Assembly: GCF_003173595.1 (NCBI RefSeq)
Contig: NZ_QGNZ01000001.1
Coordinates: forward strand, 1 to 64,000
Length of the DNA stretch: 64,000 nucleotides
Source of the DNA: Pedobacter yonginensis
GTDB lineage: Bacteria > Bacteroidota > Bacteroidia > Sphingobacteriales > Sphingobacteriaceae
Direction: 5' to 3'
The stretch's first letter is position 1; the number at the start of each line of letters is the position of its first letter. This document shows positions 1-7,173 of the stretch, piece after piece. The position numbers and the translations under genes were made by a program. The notes below the pieces were generated by a model. It saw only the letters and a program-made list of their open reading frames with translations, did not search any database and was not told where the DNA came from.

Positions 1-49
1 ATTACATTGAATACTATAATAACGATCGAATAAAACTCAATCTAAAAGG

Positions 50-78
50 GATGAGCCCGATAAAATATCGAGCTCATC
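50..78 (-). terminator. Weak terminator-like hairpin after the M28 peptidase gene
   Basis: GATGAGC at 50-56 pairs with GCTCATC at 72-78, and CGATA/TATCG pairs inside it. Read on the minus strand the stem is followed by CCTTTTAG, a short U-run. It lies about 85 bases past the stop of the peptidase gene. The U-tract is poor, so this is tentative. Confidence 0.35.
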
Positions 79-162
79 ACATTAATAATTAATTTCTAAT
101 TTCGTCCAACTTTTGGGGTGCACTTCATTTCCAAATGCTCTTTTCAAATTTTATGTTTTTAA

Positions 163-1710
163 TTACAAGCCACCTTTTCTGGTTGCTTTTGTTTGAACAG
201 GCCATGTAGCCGGCTTACCGGTACGCTCATTTACAGGTAAATCAGTTGCCTTTTCATTCGAAGTTTTTTCTGGATCTTCGCAGGCCATATACACTAATAT
301 TGCCGCTAAAATTACATTGCTTCTAATTTCATCAAATACCAATTTATCGTAACTGTCTCTATTGGTGTGCCACGTATAGGTGCCATAATCCCAGCTGGTA
401 GCACTTAACGAATAACCCAAAGCACCAGCCGCCACAAAAGAAGCAAAATCAGAACCACCAGCACCTGGAGTACCTGGGAAGTTCGTTTTGATTTGGTTTT
501 TGATGGTATCAGGAACTTTTGATAACCAGCGGGTGATGTAATCTTTCGATTTCGCAAAGCCCTGTCCGCCAATGTTAACCACCCTGCCAGTACCATTGTC
601 TTGATTAAATAAGGCTTGTAAATTGTTTACAATTTCTGGGTGATCTTCAACAAATGCCCTAGAGCCGTTCAATCCTTGTTCCTCACTTCCCCAGTGGCCA
701 ACCAAAATTGTCCTTTTTGGGTTCGGATAGAATTTCTTCAACACACGCATTGCTTCCATCATCATAATGGTACCTGATCCGTTATCGGTGGCGCCACTTG
801 CACCATCCCACGAATCGAAATGGGCTGAAAGCATCACATATTCTTTTGGCTTCTGCTTGCCTTTAATTTCGGCAAGGGTGTTGAAAGTTGGCACAACGCC
901 AAGTTCTTTTGATTCGGTTTCTATTTTCAAAACAGGTTTGTTGCCATTGGTTGCCAAACGGTAAACCAAACCATAATCTTCTACAGATAAATCGATCGTT
1001 GGGATTTTAGTGGTATTGGCACCAAAAATCTTATCTACACCAAAACCTTGCGACCAATTGTTAATCACAATCCCGGCCGCGCCAGCATTTTCTATTGCAA
1101 GTGCCAAATTTTTAGCCGTTAGGCCCGTTTTAGATAAACCCGAAGCGAAGGCTTTTGCAGCATCAGCTTTTTCTTTTTTATACTTTTCAAACAAATCTTT
1201 TGTAGCAAATTCTTCCCAATTTTTTTCAGGTCTGCCAGAAATTTGATTTAAAGATATGAGTACCAACTTACCTTTTACATTGGGTAGCCATTTCTGAAAG
1301 GCTACAGAATCGGTAATGGTAGGTAAAACAATGGCTTCTGCGTTAATGGGTTTTCCATTGGTTGATGGGCTCCAAGCCAATTGGGTGCCTTCTAATGTTC
1401 TTAAGCGTGGACTAACCAAATCAATATGAGAAACACCTCTTTCCCAACCACGCCATTCGCCCCATTTTTCGTTCTTTGCAGATATTCCCCAATCGCTGTA
1501 TTTTTTTACAGCCCAATCATTGGCTTGCTTCATCTGCGGACTGCCAACCAAACGAGGGCCAACAACATCCAATAACTCGTGCGCTAACTTTTCAAGTTGG
1601 GAGTTTTCATTAACTTCTTTTATTAGATTATCAATCACCTTGTTATCTTGCGCAAAAGCAACAGCGTTAGAAAATAAAAGAAGTGTTGAAAATAGGAATT
1701 TTTTATTCAT
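163..1710 (-). CDS. Exported M28-family metallopeptidase with PA domain
   Basis: A 515-residue protein that probably hydrolyses peptides or N-terminal amino acids outside the cytoplasm. The start at 1710 is chosen because it opens with a clean signal peptide (MNKKFLFSTLLLFSNAVAFA then Q); an in-frame extension upstream looks non-coding. Residues about 100-240 look like a protease-associated (PA) insert. The M28 zinc core follows: HFDSWDGASGATDNGSG near residue 296 supplies H and D, GSEEQGLNGS the general base and a ligand, NQDNGTG another Asp, and TWHTNRDS near the C-terminus the last His. All expected ligands are visible, so it should be active. Related proteins are annotated as carboxypeptidase Q-like or aminopeptidases; the substrate cannot be told. 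A 112-base gap separates it from the upstream DoxX-like gene. Confidence 0.88.
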   Translation of the reverse strand: MNKKFLFSTLLLFSNAVAFAQDNKVIDNLIKEVNENSQLEKLAHELLDVVGPRLVGSPQMKQANDWAVKKYSDWGISAKNEKWGEWRGWERGVSHIDLVSPRLRTLEGTQLAWSPSTNGKPINAEAIVLPTITDSVAFQKWLPNVKGKLVLISLNQISGRPEKNWEEFATKDLFEKYKKEKADAAKAFASGLSKTGLTAKNLALAIENAGAAGIVINNWSQGFGVDKIFGANTTKIPTIDLSVEDYGLVYRLATNGNKPVLKIETESKELGVVPTFNTLAEIKGKQKPKEYVMLSAHFDSWDGASGATDNGSGTIMMMEAMRVLKKFYPNPKRTILVGHWGSEEQGLNGSRAFVEDHPEIVNNLQALFNQDNGTGRVVNIGGQGFAKSKDYITRWLSKVPDTIKNQIKTNFPGTPGAGGSDFASFVAAGALGYSLSATSWDYGTYTWHTNRDSYDKLVFDEIRSNVILAAILVYMACEDPEKTSNEKATDLPVNERTGKPATWPVQTKATRKGGL

Positions 1711-1822
1711 AATGACTTCGGTTCTTAAATGATGAGCGAATTTAAGCATTCGGAAGCCGATTAATTGATGATAATGGAAATGTTGCACACTTTTAGATTA
1801 CCCAACCCAATATCATTAGCAA

Positions 1823-2278
1823 TTAATATGGGCGAATACTAAAATACCATACCCAAGCCATTAAAAACAGCTGAAAAGGTATTCTGAACCATAAATATTT
1901 CATCCCTGGCCCGGGTTTATGCAAATTTTCATAACTAATGTGGTGTTTGGCTGCATAAACATTAGCTGGAAGGATGGCAATTAAAAAGATGAGTAAGCCA
2001 ATTCCCGTAAAATATCTTGTGTTTTCAATGCCCAAGCCTATCGCAAATATGATTTCTAACACACCGGTAATGATTACGATTTCTACCTTTTTCGGAATGA
2101 AAAGTGGAATCATTGCCGCCATGCTGGTTTTAAATTTAAAATGCCCCATTGCCGTAAAAAGTAACATAATGCTCATTGAAATGTTGCCCGCAAAAAGATA
2201 GTTCTTATCAAAATCGGTGTATTTGTTAAAGGCCACAAATAAGATAAAAGCAATAAGCAGTACAAATAACGGTTTCAT
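1823..2278 (-). CDS. DoxX-like small membrane protein
   Basis: A 151-residue protein with four predicted membrane segments (about residues 4-20, 33-50, 67-105 and 128-147). The pattern, with FTAMGHFKF in the first half and an ILPANVYAA stretch after the third segment, fits the DoxX/DoxD-like superfamily of uncharacterised inner-membrane proteins. It begins 16 bases after the stop of the 98-residue membrane protein gene upstream, so the two are probably cotranscribed with the AI-2E-type permease. No enzymatic residues are apparent. Confidence 0.7.
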   Translation of the reverse strand: MKPLFVLLIAFILFVAFNKYTDFDKNYLFAGNISMSIMLLFTAMGHFKFKTSMAAMIPLFIPKKVEIVIITGVLEIIFAIGLGIENTRYFTGIGLLIFLIAILPANVYAAKHHISYENLHKPGPGMKYLWFRIPFQLFLMAWVWYFSIRPY

Positions 2279-2294
2279 GGTAAATTATTTTATC

Positions 2295-2591
2295 CTATTT
2301 AATTAAATTGAAGGCAATTAGAATGGTGGCTACAAAGAGTACAATCAAGCCAGAAAGAAATACAAAATCGGCAACCATTTCCAATCGCTGGCTTAGGTTT
2401 CGGTCTCTACGCATCGATATGAAAGAAAGGATACAACTTGTCATAAAAAACATAACTGCCGCCACAGCAAATTCATCAATTAACGATCCATCCGTTAAAT
2501 TTAATTTTCTTAATGAGGTGAGCACAATAAAGCAAATCCCCAATAAATTGGCCGAGGTGCTTAAAATATGTGGCGAGCGATTCTCGGACAT
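2295..2591 (-). CDS. Small three-helix membrane protein, function unknown
   Basis: A 98-residue protein with three likely membrane helices (about 10-25, 40-60, 74-95) and a charged loop MRRDRNLSQR between the second and third. I do not recognise a named family. Its start codon lies one base after the stop of the upstream permease gene, so translation is likely coupled and the two products may act together. It also sits 16 bases upstream of the DoxX-like gene. Confidence 0.7.
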   Translation of the reverse strand: MSENRSPHILSTSANLLGICFIVLTSLRKLNLTDGSLIDEFAVAAVMFFMTSCILSFISMRRDRNLSQRLEMVADFVFLSGLIVLFVATILIAFNLIK

Positions 2592-2592
2592 G

Positions 2593-3702
2593 TTAATCTT
2601 TTTCTTCGAGCTTAATTTTTTTAGTAATTCGAAATACCTTTTTCTTTTTATTGGGTTTGTGTTCTTCGCCCATTAAAATTCCCCATGGTTTCAGGGTATC
2701 TACTCGGTCGAAAATAATTTTGAGCATGGCCAAATAGGGGATGCACAAAAACATACCAGAAATGCCCCAAATCATTTCGCCAACCACTATCCCGATAAAG
2801 GCAAAAAGTGCATTAATTTTAACTTTTGAACCGACTACCAAAGGCATCAGTACATTTCCATCAACAGCGTGCACACCAACATATACAACCAAAACCAATA
2901 ATACTTTACCTGCACCTGCGGTTGCAAAAGTGATCAAACAACTTACCAGTAAAGCGAAAAATATACCTAAATAGGGTACAACATTAAAAATACCGGCAAC
3001 CAAACCCAGTAAAACCGCATACTTTACTCCGAGTAAACTTAATATCGATATCATCAACAGCGTTACAATAAGCATTTGTAGAAATAAACCAATAATGTAT
3101 TTTTTGATGATGAATTGAATCTGACTTACAATTTCTGTTACTTTTTCTTTGTGCTCTTCTTTAAAAACAGAGGTTAAAAAAGTGAATAAAATTCTTCTGT
3201 AGTTTAAAATGAAGAATGTAAATAGCAAGGTGAAGCCTAAAAACAGGAGTGTAGAAGATAAAGTAGCAAGCGTTGTGGCTACAATTGCAGCACTGGTAGC
3301 CAATGCCTTTTCGGTGCTATCGTTTAAATAATCCAACTGTTTTTGGCTATTTACACCGAAGGTGTGCGAAATCCATTTTTGCAGTTCGTGGTAAGAAACA
3401 TTTGCTTTATTTTTTAACAATGGCCAATCTGCCCATAGCGCACTCAATTGGTTTCCGAAGAAATAAATAATCCCCCCAATTACCAGAATCATCAGCACAA
3501 CAGAAATTATGGTCGATAAACTTCGCTTAAATCTTAATTTATGTTCTAGAAAATTACCCACTGGCAACAACAAAATCGCCATTAAAAAAGAGAATAAAAG
3601 TGGGGCTAAAAGCGTTTGCCCTAAAATGGCAATGTAGGTTAGACTAATTAAACAGAATAATATTAGCGCAAGTTTGGGTAGAAAAGAGAGTTTATCTTTC
3701 AT
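2593..3702 (-). CDS. AI-2E family transporter (PerM/YhhT type permease)
   Basis: A 369-residue inner-membrane protein with about seven or eight hydrophobic helices and a central soluble segment (about 75-150), the layout of the AI-2E exporter/PerM family. The C-terminal half carries the family-typical stretch with GIFNVVPYLG and the final helices with VVGEMIWGISGMFLCIPYLA. The family includes TqsA-type signal exporters and Na+/H+ antiporters, so the substrate is open. It ends in a basic tail rich in K. It heads a short operon with the two small membrane proteins downstream. Confidence 0.85.
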   Translation of the reverse strand: MKDKLSFLPKLALILFCLISLTYIAILGQTLLAPLLFSFLMAILLLPVGNFLEHKLRFKRSLSTIISVVLMILVIGGIIYFFGNQLSALWADWPLLKNKANVSYHELQKWISHTFGVNSQKQLDYLNDSTEKALATSAAIVATTLATLSSTLLFLGFTLLFTFFILNYRRILFTFLTSVFKEEHKEKVTEIVSQIQFIIKKYIIGLFLQMLIVTLLMISILSLLGVKYAVLLGLVAGIFNVVPYLGIFFALLVSCLITFATAGAGKVLLVLVVYVGVHAVDGNVLMPLVVGSKVKINALFAFIGIVVGEMIWGISGMFLCIPYLAMLKIIFDRVDTLKPWGILMGEEHKPNKKKKVFRITKKIKLEEKD

Positions 3703-3727
3703 AAATTTTTAAATCCTGTTAAATACA

Positions 3728-3763
3728 AAATGCCCGACTAATTGTTTGAATCATCGGGCATTT
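3728..3763 (-). terminator. Rho-independent terminator after the aldo/keto reductase gene
   Basis: AAATGCCCGA (3728-3737) and TCGGGCATTT (3754-3763) form a perfect 10-bp stem. On the minus strand it is followed by TTTTGTATTT. It sits 18 bases past the stop of the reductase gene and separates it from the permease operon. Confidence 0.75.
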
Positions 3764-3781
3764 AAATATAATAGTTTATTT

Positions 3782-4729
3782 CTAATAGGCGCTTGCCTGA
3801 TCCAACAATGAAATATCAGCTGTGCTTAATGTTAAATTTGCTGCATCAGTAAAGGATTTTAATTGGCTCAAATTGGTTACACTCGCAATGGGGGCCGTAA
3901 TGGATGGACGACTGAATAACCAGGCCAAAGCAACCGATGCTGGCTCAGTTTGGTGTGCATCTGCAACTTCATCAAGTGCTTTTAGGATGTTAAAACCTCT
4001 CTCGGTTAGATATTTTTTTACTCCACCACCACGTTGGCTTTTATCTAAATCGGCTTCACTTCTGTATTTTCCGGTTAAAAAGCCGCTTGCTAAAGAGAAA
4101 TAAGTGACTACGCCTAAGCCATTTTCTAAGCAAATTTTTTCGTGTTCTCGCTCAAATTCTTCTCGATCAAATAAATTATAACCGGGTTGATAAACTTCAT
4201 AACGTGGGAGATTGTGCTCGTTAGAACAAATTAACGATTCTTTTAAACGTTCTGCTGAAAAGTTCGAAGCCCCAATCCAACGTACTTTTCCATCCCTAAT
4301 TAGGGTTTCATAAGCACTTAAAGTTTCTTCTACAGGTGTAGATTCATCATCAAAATGCGAAAAATATAAATCGATATAATCGGTTTTTAAACGATTTAGC
4401 GAATGCTCTACTTCGTTGATGATGTAGTCTTTTTTTAGGGATTTGCCTGATCCCATGTCCGAACCAACTTTCGTTGCAATGATTACATCGTGGCGTTTGT
4501 TGTGCTTTTGTAGCCAATTGCCAATGATGGTTTCAGATTCACCACCATTGTTGCCTGCTTTCCAGCGAGAATATACATCTGCTGTATCAATAAAGTTAAA
4601 GCCACTTTCAATAAAATGATCTAATATTTCGAATGATTTTTGTTCATCTATTGTCCAGCCAAAAACGTTTCCTCCAAATACAATGGGCGCAATATCTAAA
4701 TCCGATTTTCCTAAGGTTCTTTTTTCCAT
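3782..4729 (-). CDS. Aldo/keto reductase
   Basis: A 315-residue (beta/alpha)8-barrel NADPH oxidoreductase of the aldo/keto reductase superfamily. It starts with the family signature MEKRTLGKSDLDIAPIVFGG and has the catalytic tetrad region: DTADVYSRWK (Asp and Tyr), ATKVGSDMGSG (Lys) and DLYFSHFDD (His). The NADP-binding C-terminal stretch APIASVTNLSQLKS is present. The nearest class is the YajO/YghZ-like group acting on sugars or aldehydes; the substrate is not determinable. A perfect 10-7-10 inverted repeat lies directly before the start codon. Confidence 0.88.
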   Translation of the reverse strand: MEKRTLGKSDLDIAPIVFGGNVFGWTIDEQKSFEILDHFIESGFNFIDTADVYSRWKAGNNGGESETIIGNWLQKHNKRHDVIIATKVGSDMGSGKSLKKDYIINEVEHSLNRLKTDYIDLYFSHFDDESTPVEETLSAYETLIRDGKVRWIGASNFSAERLKESLICSNEHNLPRYEVYQPGYNLFDREEFEREHEKICLENGLGVVTYFSLASGFLTGKYRSEADLDKSQRGGGVKKYLTERGFNILKALDEVADAHQTEPASVALAWLFSRPSITAPIASVTNLSQLKSFTDAANLTLSTADISLLDQASAY

Positions 4730-4734
4730 GATGT

Positions 4735-4761
4735 AATTTGTTAATACTTGCTTAACAAATT
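4735..4761 (-). promoter_or_regulatory. Perfect 10-7-10 inverted repeat before the aldo/keto reductase start
   Basis: AATTTGTTAA (4735-4744) and TTAACAAATT (4752-4761) are exact complements around TACTTGC. The repeat begins 6 bases upstream of the reductase ATG. No U-tract follows it on either strand, so it looks more like an operator, or a leader hairpin covering the ribosome-loading region, than a terminator of mnmD, whose stop is 19 bases away. Confidence 0.5.
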
Positions 4762-4779
4762 TGCTGGCACTAGGTTTTT

Positions 4780-5481
4780 TTAAGTGGTATAGATTGTGTC
4801 AGAATTATCCTCAACAGCTTTTATCGCCCTTAGCATTTCTCTTTTACCAGGTGCTCCGGGCAGTTTCTCTATCATGCAACCATTTGCTTTCACAGCTCTT
4901 TTCAGTTTACCAGTAATGGCATAGGTTACAAAGGTGCCACCTGCTTTTAAAAAGCTGCAAGCATGGGCGATAATTTCATCACTCCACATTTCGGCTTGGT
5001 GCTGCACAGAAAAAGCATCGTAGTAAATAATATCGAACTTTCGGGTCGATTGAAAATCTGCAAGTTGAATGTGCGGAATTTCCAAATTGCATAGCGGCGA
5101 TAAGGATTGAGTGCCCTTTAAAGCCGCATCATAATTAGCGATGAAACTCGCCCATATTTCTTTGGGCACATAGGCCTCATAGCCCGTTTGTTCTATCAGG
5201 TTGCGAGCAAGGGGGTAGGCTTCTATGCTTGTGTAGTGAAGTTTGATGTTGTTTTCGGTGCAATACTGATGACTTAAAATAAAGTTTAATCCTGTGCCAA
5301 AACCTACTTCCAAAATAGAAATTTCTGTTTTTCCAGCACTGGCAAATTTTAAACCGGCATCAATAAAAACGTGTTTACTTTCTTGCAAAGCACCATGTTT
5401 ACTGTGGTAGTGTTCGCCTATAGTTTCGTTATAAAGTGTATTTGAGCCATCTGCGGTTGGGGTAATGATATTCATATTCAA
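4780..5481 (-). CDS. mnmD: tRNA (mnm5s2U34) methyltransferase MnmD
   Basis: A 233-residue S-adenosylmethionine-dependent methyltransferase that completes 5-methylaminomethyl-2-thiouridine at the wobble position of tRNA. It matches the MnmC N-terminal (Methyltransf_30) domain: the SAM-binding motif EVGFGTGLNF near residue 60, the family block IYYDAFSVQHQAEMW around 150, and the C-terminal KLPGAPGKREMLRA. It lacks the FAD-dependent oxidase half of E. coli MnmC and is therefore the stand-alone MnmD form. The start MNMNIITPTADGSNTLYNET fits family N-termini. Confidence 0.9.
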   Translation of the reverse strand: MNMNIITPTADGSNTLYNETIGEHYHSKHGALQESKHVFIDAGLKFASAGKTEISILEVGFGTGLNFILSHQYCTENNIKLHYTSIEAYPLARNLIEQTGYEAYVPKEIWASFIANYDAALKGTQSLSPLCNLEIPHIQLADFQSTRKFDIIYYDAFSVQHQAEMWSDEIIAHACSFLKAGGTFVTYAITGKLKRAVKANGCMIEKLPGAPGKREMLRAIKAVEDNSDTIYTT

Positions 5482-5608
5482 GATTTAAGCTTAGCTTGCA
5501 AAGATAGGTCAACATTCTGGTGTTGGGAAAGAATCATTCCCCTTTGTTTTACTTGGCAAAACTTTTGCTTTTTTGTTGATTGCTTTTATCTTTGGTTTTC
5601 ACTTTGCT

Positions 5609-5947
5609 ATGGATATCGAATCTTTCAGAGATTATTGTTTGAGTTTACCCGGCACAACAGAGGGTATGAAATGGGATCATCTCTGTTTCATGATCGAAGA
5701 AAAAATATATGTAATTATTGCCATTGATGAGGGGAGTCGCTTCTCAATAAAGTGCAATCCTGATGATTTTGATGCCTTAACCGCTAGAGATGGCATAGCG
5801 CAGGCCTTTCATTTAGCAAAACGGCAATGGATTCAAGTGGCTAATTTAGATGTGCTTACAGATCAAGAACTTAAGCGCAGGGTTGCCGAATCAAGGGCTT
5901 TGGTTTTAGCGAAGTTACCCAAGAAAACCCAATTCAAATATTTATAA
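5609..5947 (+). CDS. MmcQ/YjbR-family protein
   Basis: A 112-residue cytoplasmic protein of the MmcQ/YjbR (CyaY-like fold) family, which binds DNA in the few studied cases but has no settled role. Family marks are MDIESFRDYCLSLPGTTEG at the N-terminus, the WDHLCFMIEEKIYVII strand pair, SIKCNPDDFDAL, and the C-terminal ESRALVLAKLPKK. The ATG at 5609 is preferred over a TTG 36 bases upstream because the upstream residues are hydrophobic and not family-like. It is monocistronic and converges on the DUF2625 gene across a repeat-filled gap. Confidence 0.85.
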   Translation: MDIESFRDYCLSLPGTTEGMKWDHLCFMIEEKIYVIIAIDEGSRFSIKCNPDDFDALTARDGIAQAFHLAKRQWIQVANLDVLTDQELKRRVAESRALVLAKLPKKTQFKYL

Positions 5948-6250
5948 TTGAGCTGAATTCAGTATAACAAATATATCTTTCAAACCGATATTGATTTTCT
6001 TTCGTCTTTCCTCCTTTTAACTTAAACCGAATTCACGCTATTTAGCTCAGTTTCCGTCATGCTGAATTTATTTCAGCATCTTAATGGCTATTGATTCGCT
6101 TTGGTCTTTCTTCCTTTAAGCTCAAACCCGTCTTAATAGCTATTGATTCACTTTGGTCTTTTTTCCTTTTAGCTCAAACCCATCTTAATGGCTATTGATT
6201 TGTTTTGGTCTTTCTCTCTTAAAGCTTAAGCCGAAGGCATGTTATTCAAC
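5948..6250. repeat. Intergenic repeat block with three 52-bp tandem units
   Basis: This gap between two convergent genes contains no ORF. It holds the inverted repeat ATGCTGAA-N5-TTCAGCAT (6059-6079) followed by three near-identical 52-bp units at 6080-6131, 6132-6183 and 6184-6235. Each unit reads CTTAATGGCTATTGATT, then TTTGGTCTTT, then a pyrimidine stretch ending in AGCTCAAACC. The same composite recurs at 25.94 kb and 50.32 kb, and its GGTCTTTC core recurs in the arrays at 12.44 and 13.48 kb. Confidence 0.8.
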
Positions 6251-7030
6251 TTAATTTTTCGGTTCTTCTTTTGTTTGAGTAGAGTCGGCTTGTAATTCTT
6301 TTTGTTTGGCAATATTAAATTTGAACAGTTCTTCAACAGTTACTAATTTCCTCGTACATTTTTCTATGTCGGTTCCTTCTTTGGCCCATAAGTAGGGTCT
6401 GAAACTGTAGGATTTATTTCCATCTAAATTGGCAATGAATTGGTTCCAAGTGCTCCATCTTAAACCTTTATAAAAATTGGCAAGATCGCTATCGAAACAG
6501 AATAAGATAAATTCGCCGTAACCTGCCCCTAAGGATTCCCAGTTTAAACTATTCGGTGCGAGATAATAAACATTTTTAATGTCTTTGCCGAGCGCACCAT
6601 AATTAATGGCAAAAAAACCGCCAACTGCATCATCAGCAACCAACAGATAACCAGGTTTATCTCCATATTCGGTGATGGTTTTTCCTTTGTTCCATTCTGC
6701 TACATTTCTATTCAGTCTAGTGCTTCCTGAGCCTAATATTCTTATCCAACCGTTATCAACCATTATGCCACCTGTATTATAAATGATGGCACCTAAAGTG
6801 GAGTAGGTACTTACTTGAGCGTTGTAAAGTGCTTCTTTGGCTTTAGCAGAATCCAGTTCTAATACTTCTACTTTGTTTTTGGCAGAGTCTATCCACTTTT
6901 TTACGATTGGCCATGCTGGATCGGTTTTATTGATCAACTCATCGATACTTTCCATTTTATTTTGGGCCTTACTTGCCAGCGATAAAAAGGTTAAGCTAAA
7001 AAGGATTAAACATTTAATTGTACTTTTCAT
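6251..7030 (-). CDS. Exported DUF2625-family protein
   Basis: A 259-residue protein with an N-terminal Sec signal (MKSTIKCLILFSLTFLSLAS then KAQ). From residue 25 the sequence matches DUF2625: MESIDELINKTDPAWPIVKKW, then GAIIYNTGGIMVDNGWIRILG, DDAVGGFFAINYG, YYLAPNSLNWESLG and LRWSTWNQF. Members without signal peptides are common, so the exported version is notable. The C-terminus after residue 240 is charged and low in complexity. The function of the family is unknown; no catalytic set is obvious. The gene is monocistronic. Confidence 0.82.
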   Translation of the reverse strand: MKSTIKCLILFSLTFLSLASKAQNKMESIDELINKTDPAWPIVKKWIDSAKNKVEVLELDSAKAKEALYNAQVSTYSTLGAIIYNTGGIMVDNGWIRILGSGSTRLNRNVAEWNKGKTITEYGDKPGYLLVADDAVGGFFAINYGALGKDIKNVYYLAPNSLNWESLGAGYGEFILFCFDSDLANFYKGLRWSTWNQFIANLDGNKSYSFRPYLWAKEGTDIEKCTRKLVTVEELFKFNIAKQKELQADSTQTKEEPKN

Positions 7031-7090
7031 TGGGTATGGATATAATGTTCAAAGATAGAATGATAAATAAGATCGCAAATGTTTTAGCCA

Positions 7091-7118
7091 AAAAAAAACG
7101 CCCTGAAAACTCAGGGCG
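7091..7118 (-). terminator. Strong Rho-independent terminator after the M13 peptidase gene
   Basis: CGCCCTGA (7099-7106) and TCAGGGCG (7111-7118) form a perfect stem with loop AAAC. On the minus strand it is followed by eight or nine consecutive T. It lies 56 bases past the peptidase stop. Confidence 0.9.
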
Positions 7119-7173
7119 TTTAATTATAGGTTTGATATTCCTCTTGGGATGAGTGTACTTATGGTAATGGGAG

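Noticed and set aside
1711..1788. Longer N-terminus for the M28 peptidase
   Set aside because: It would bury the signal peptide that starts at 1710.
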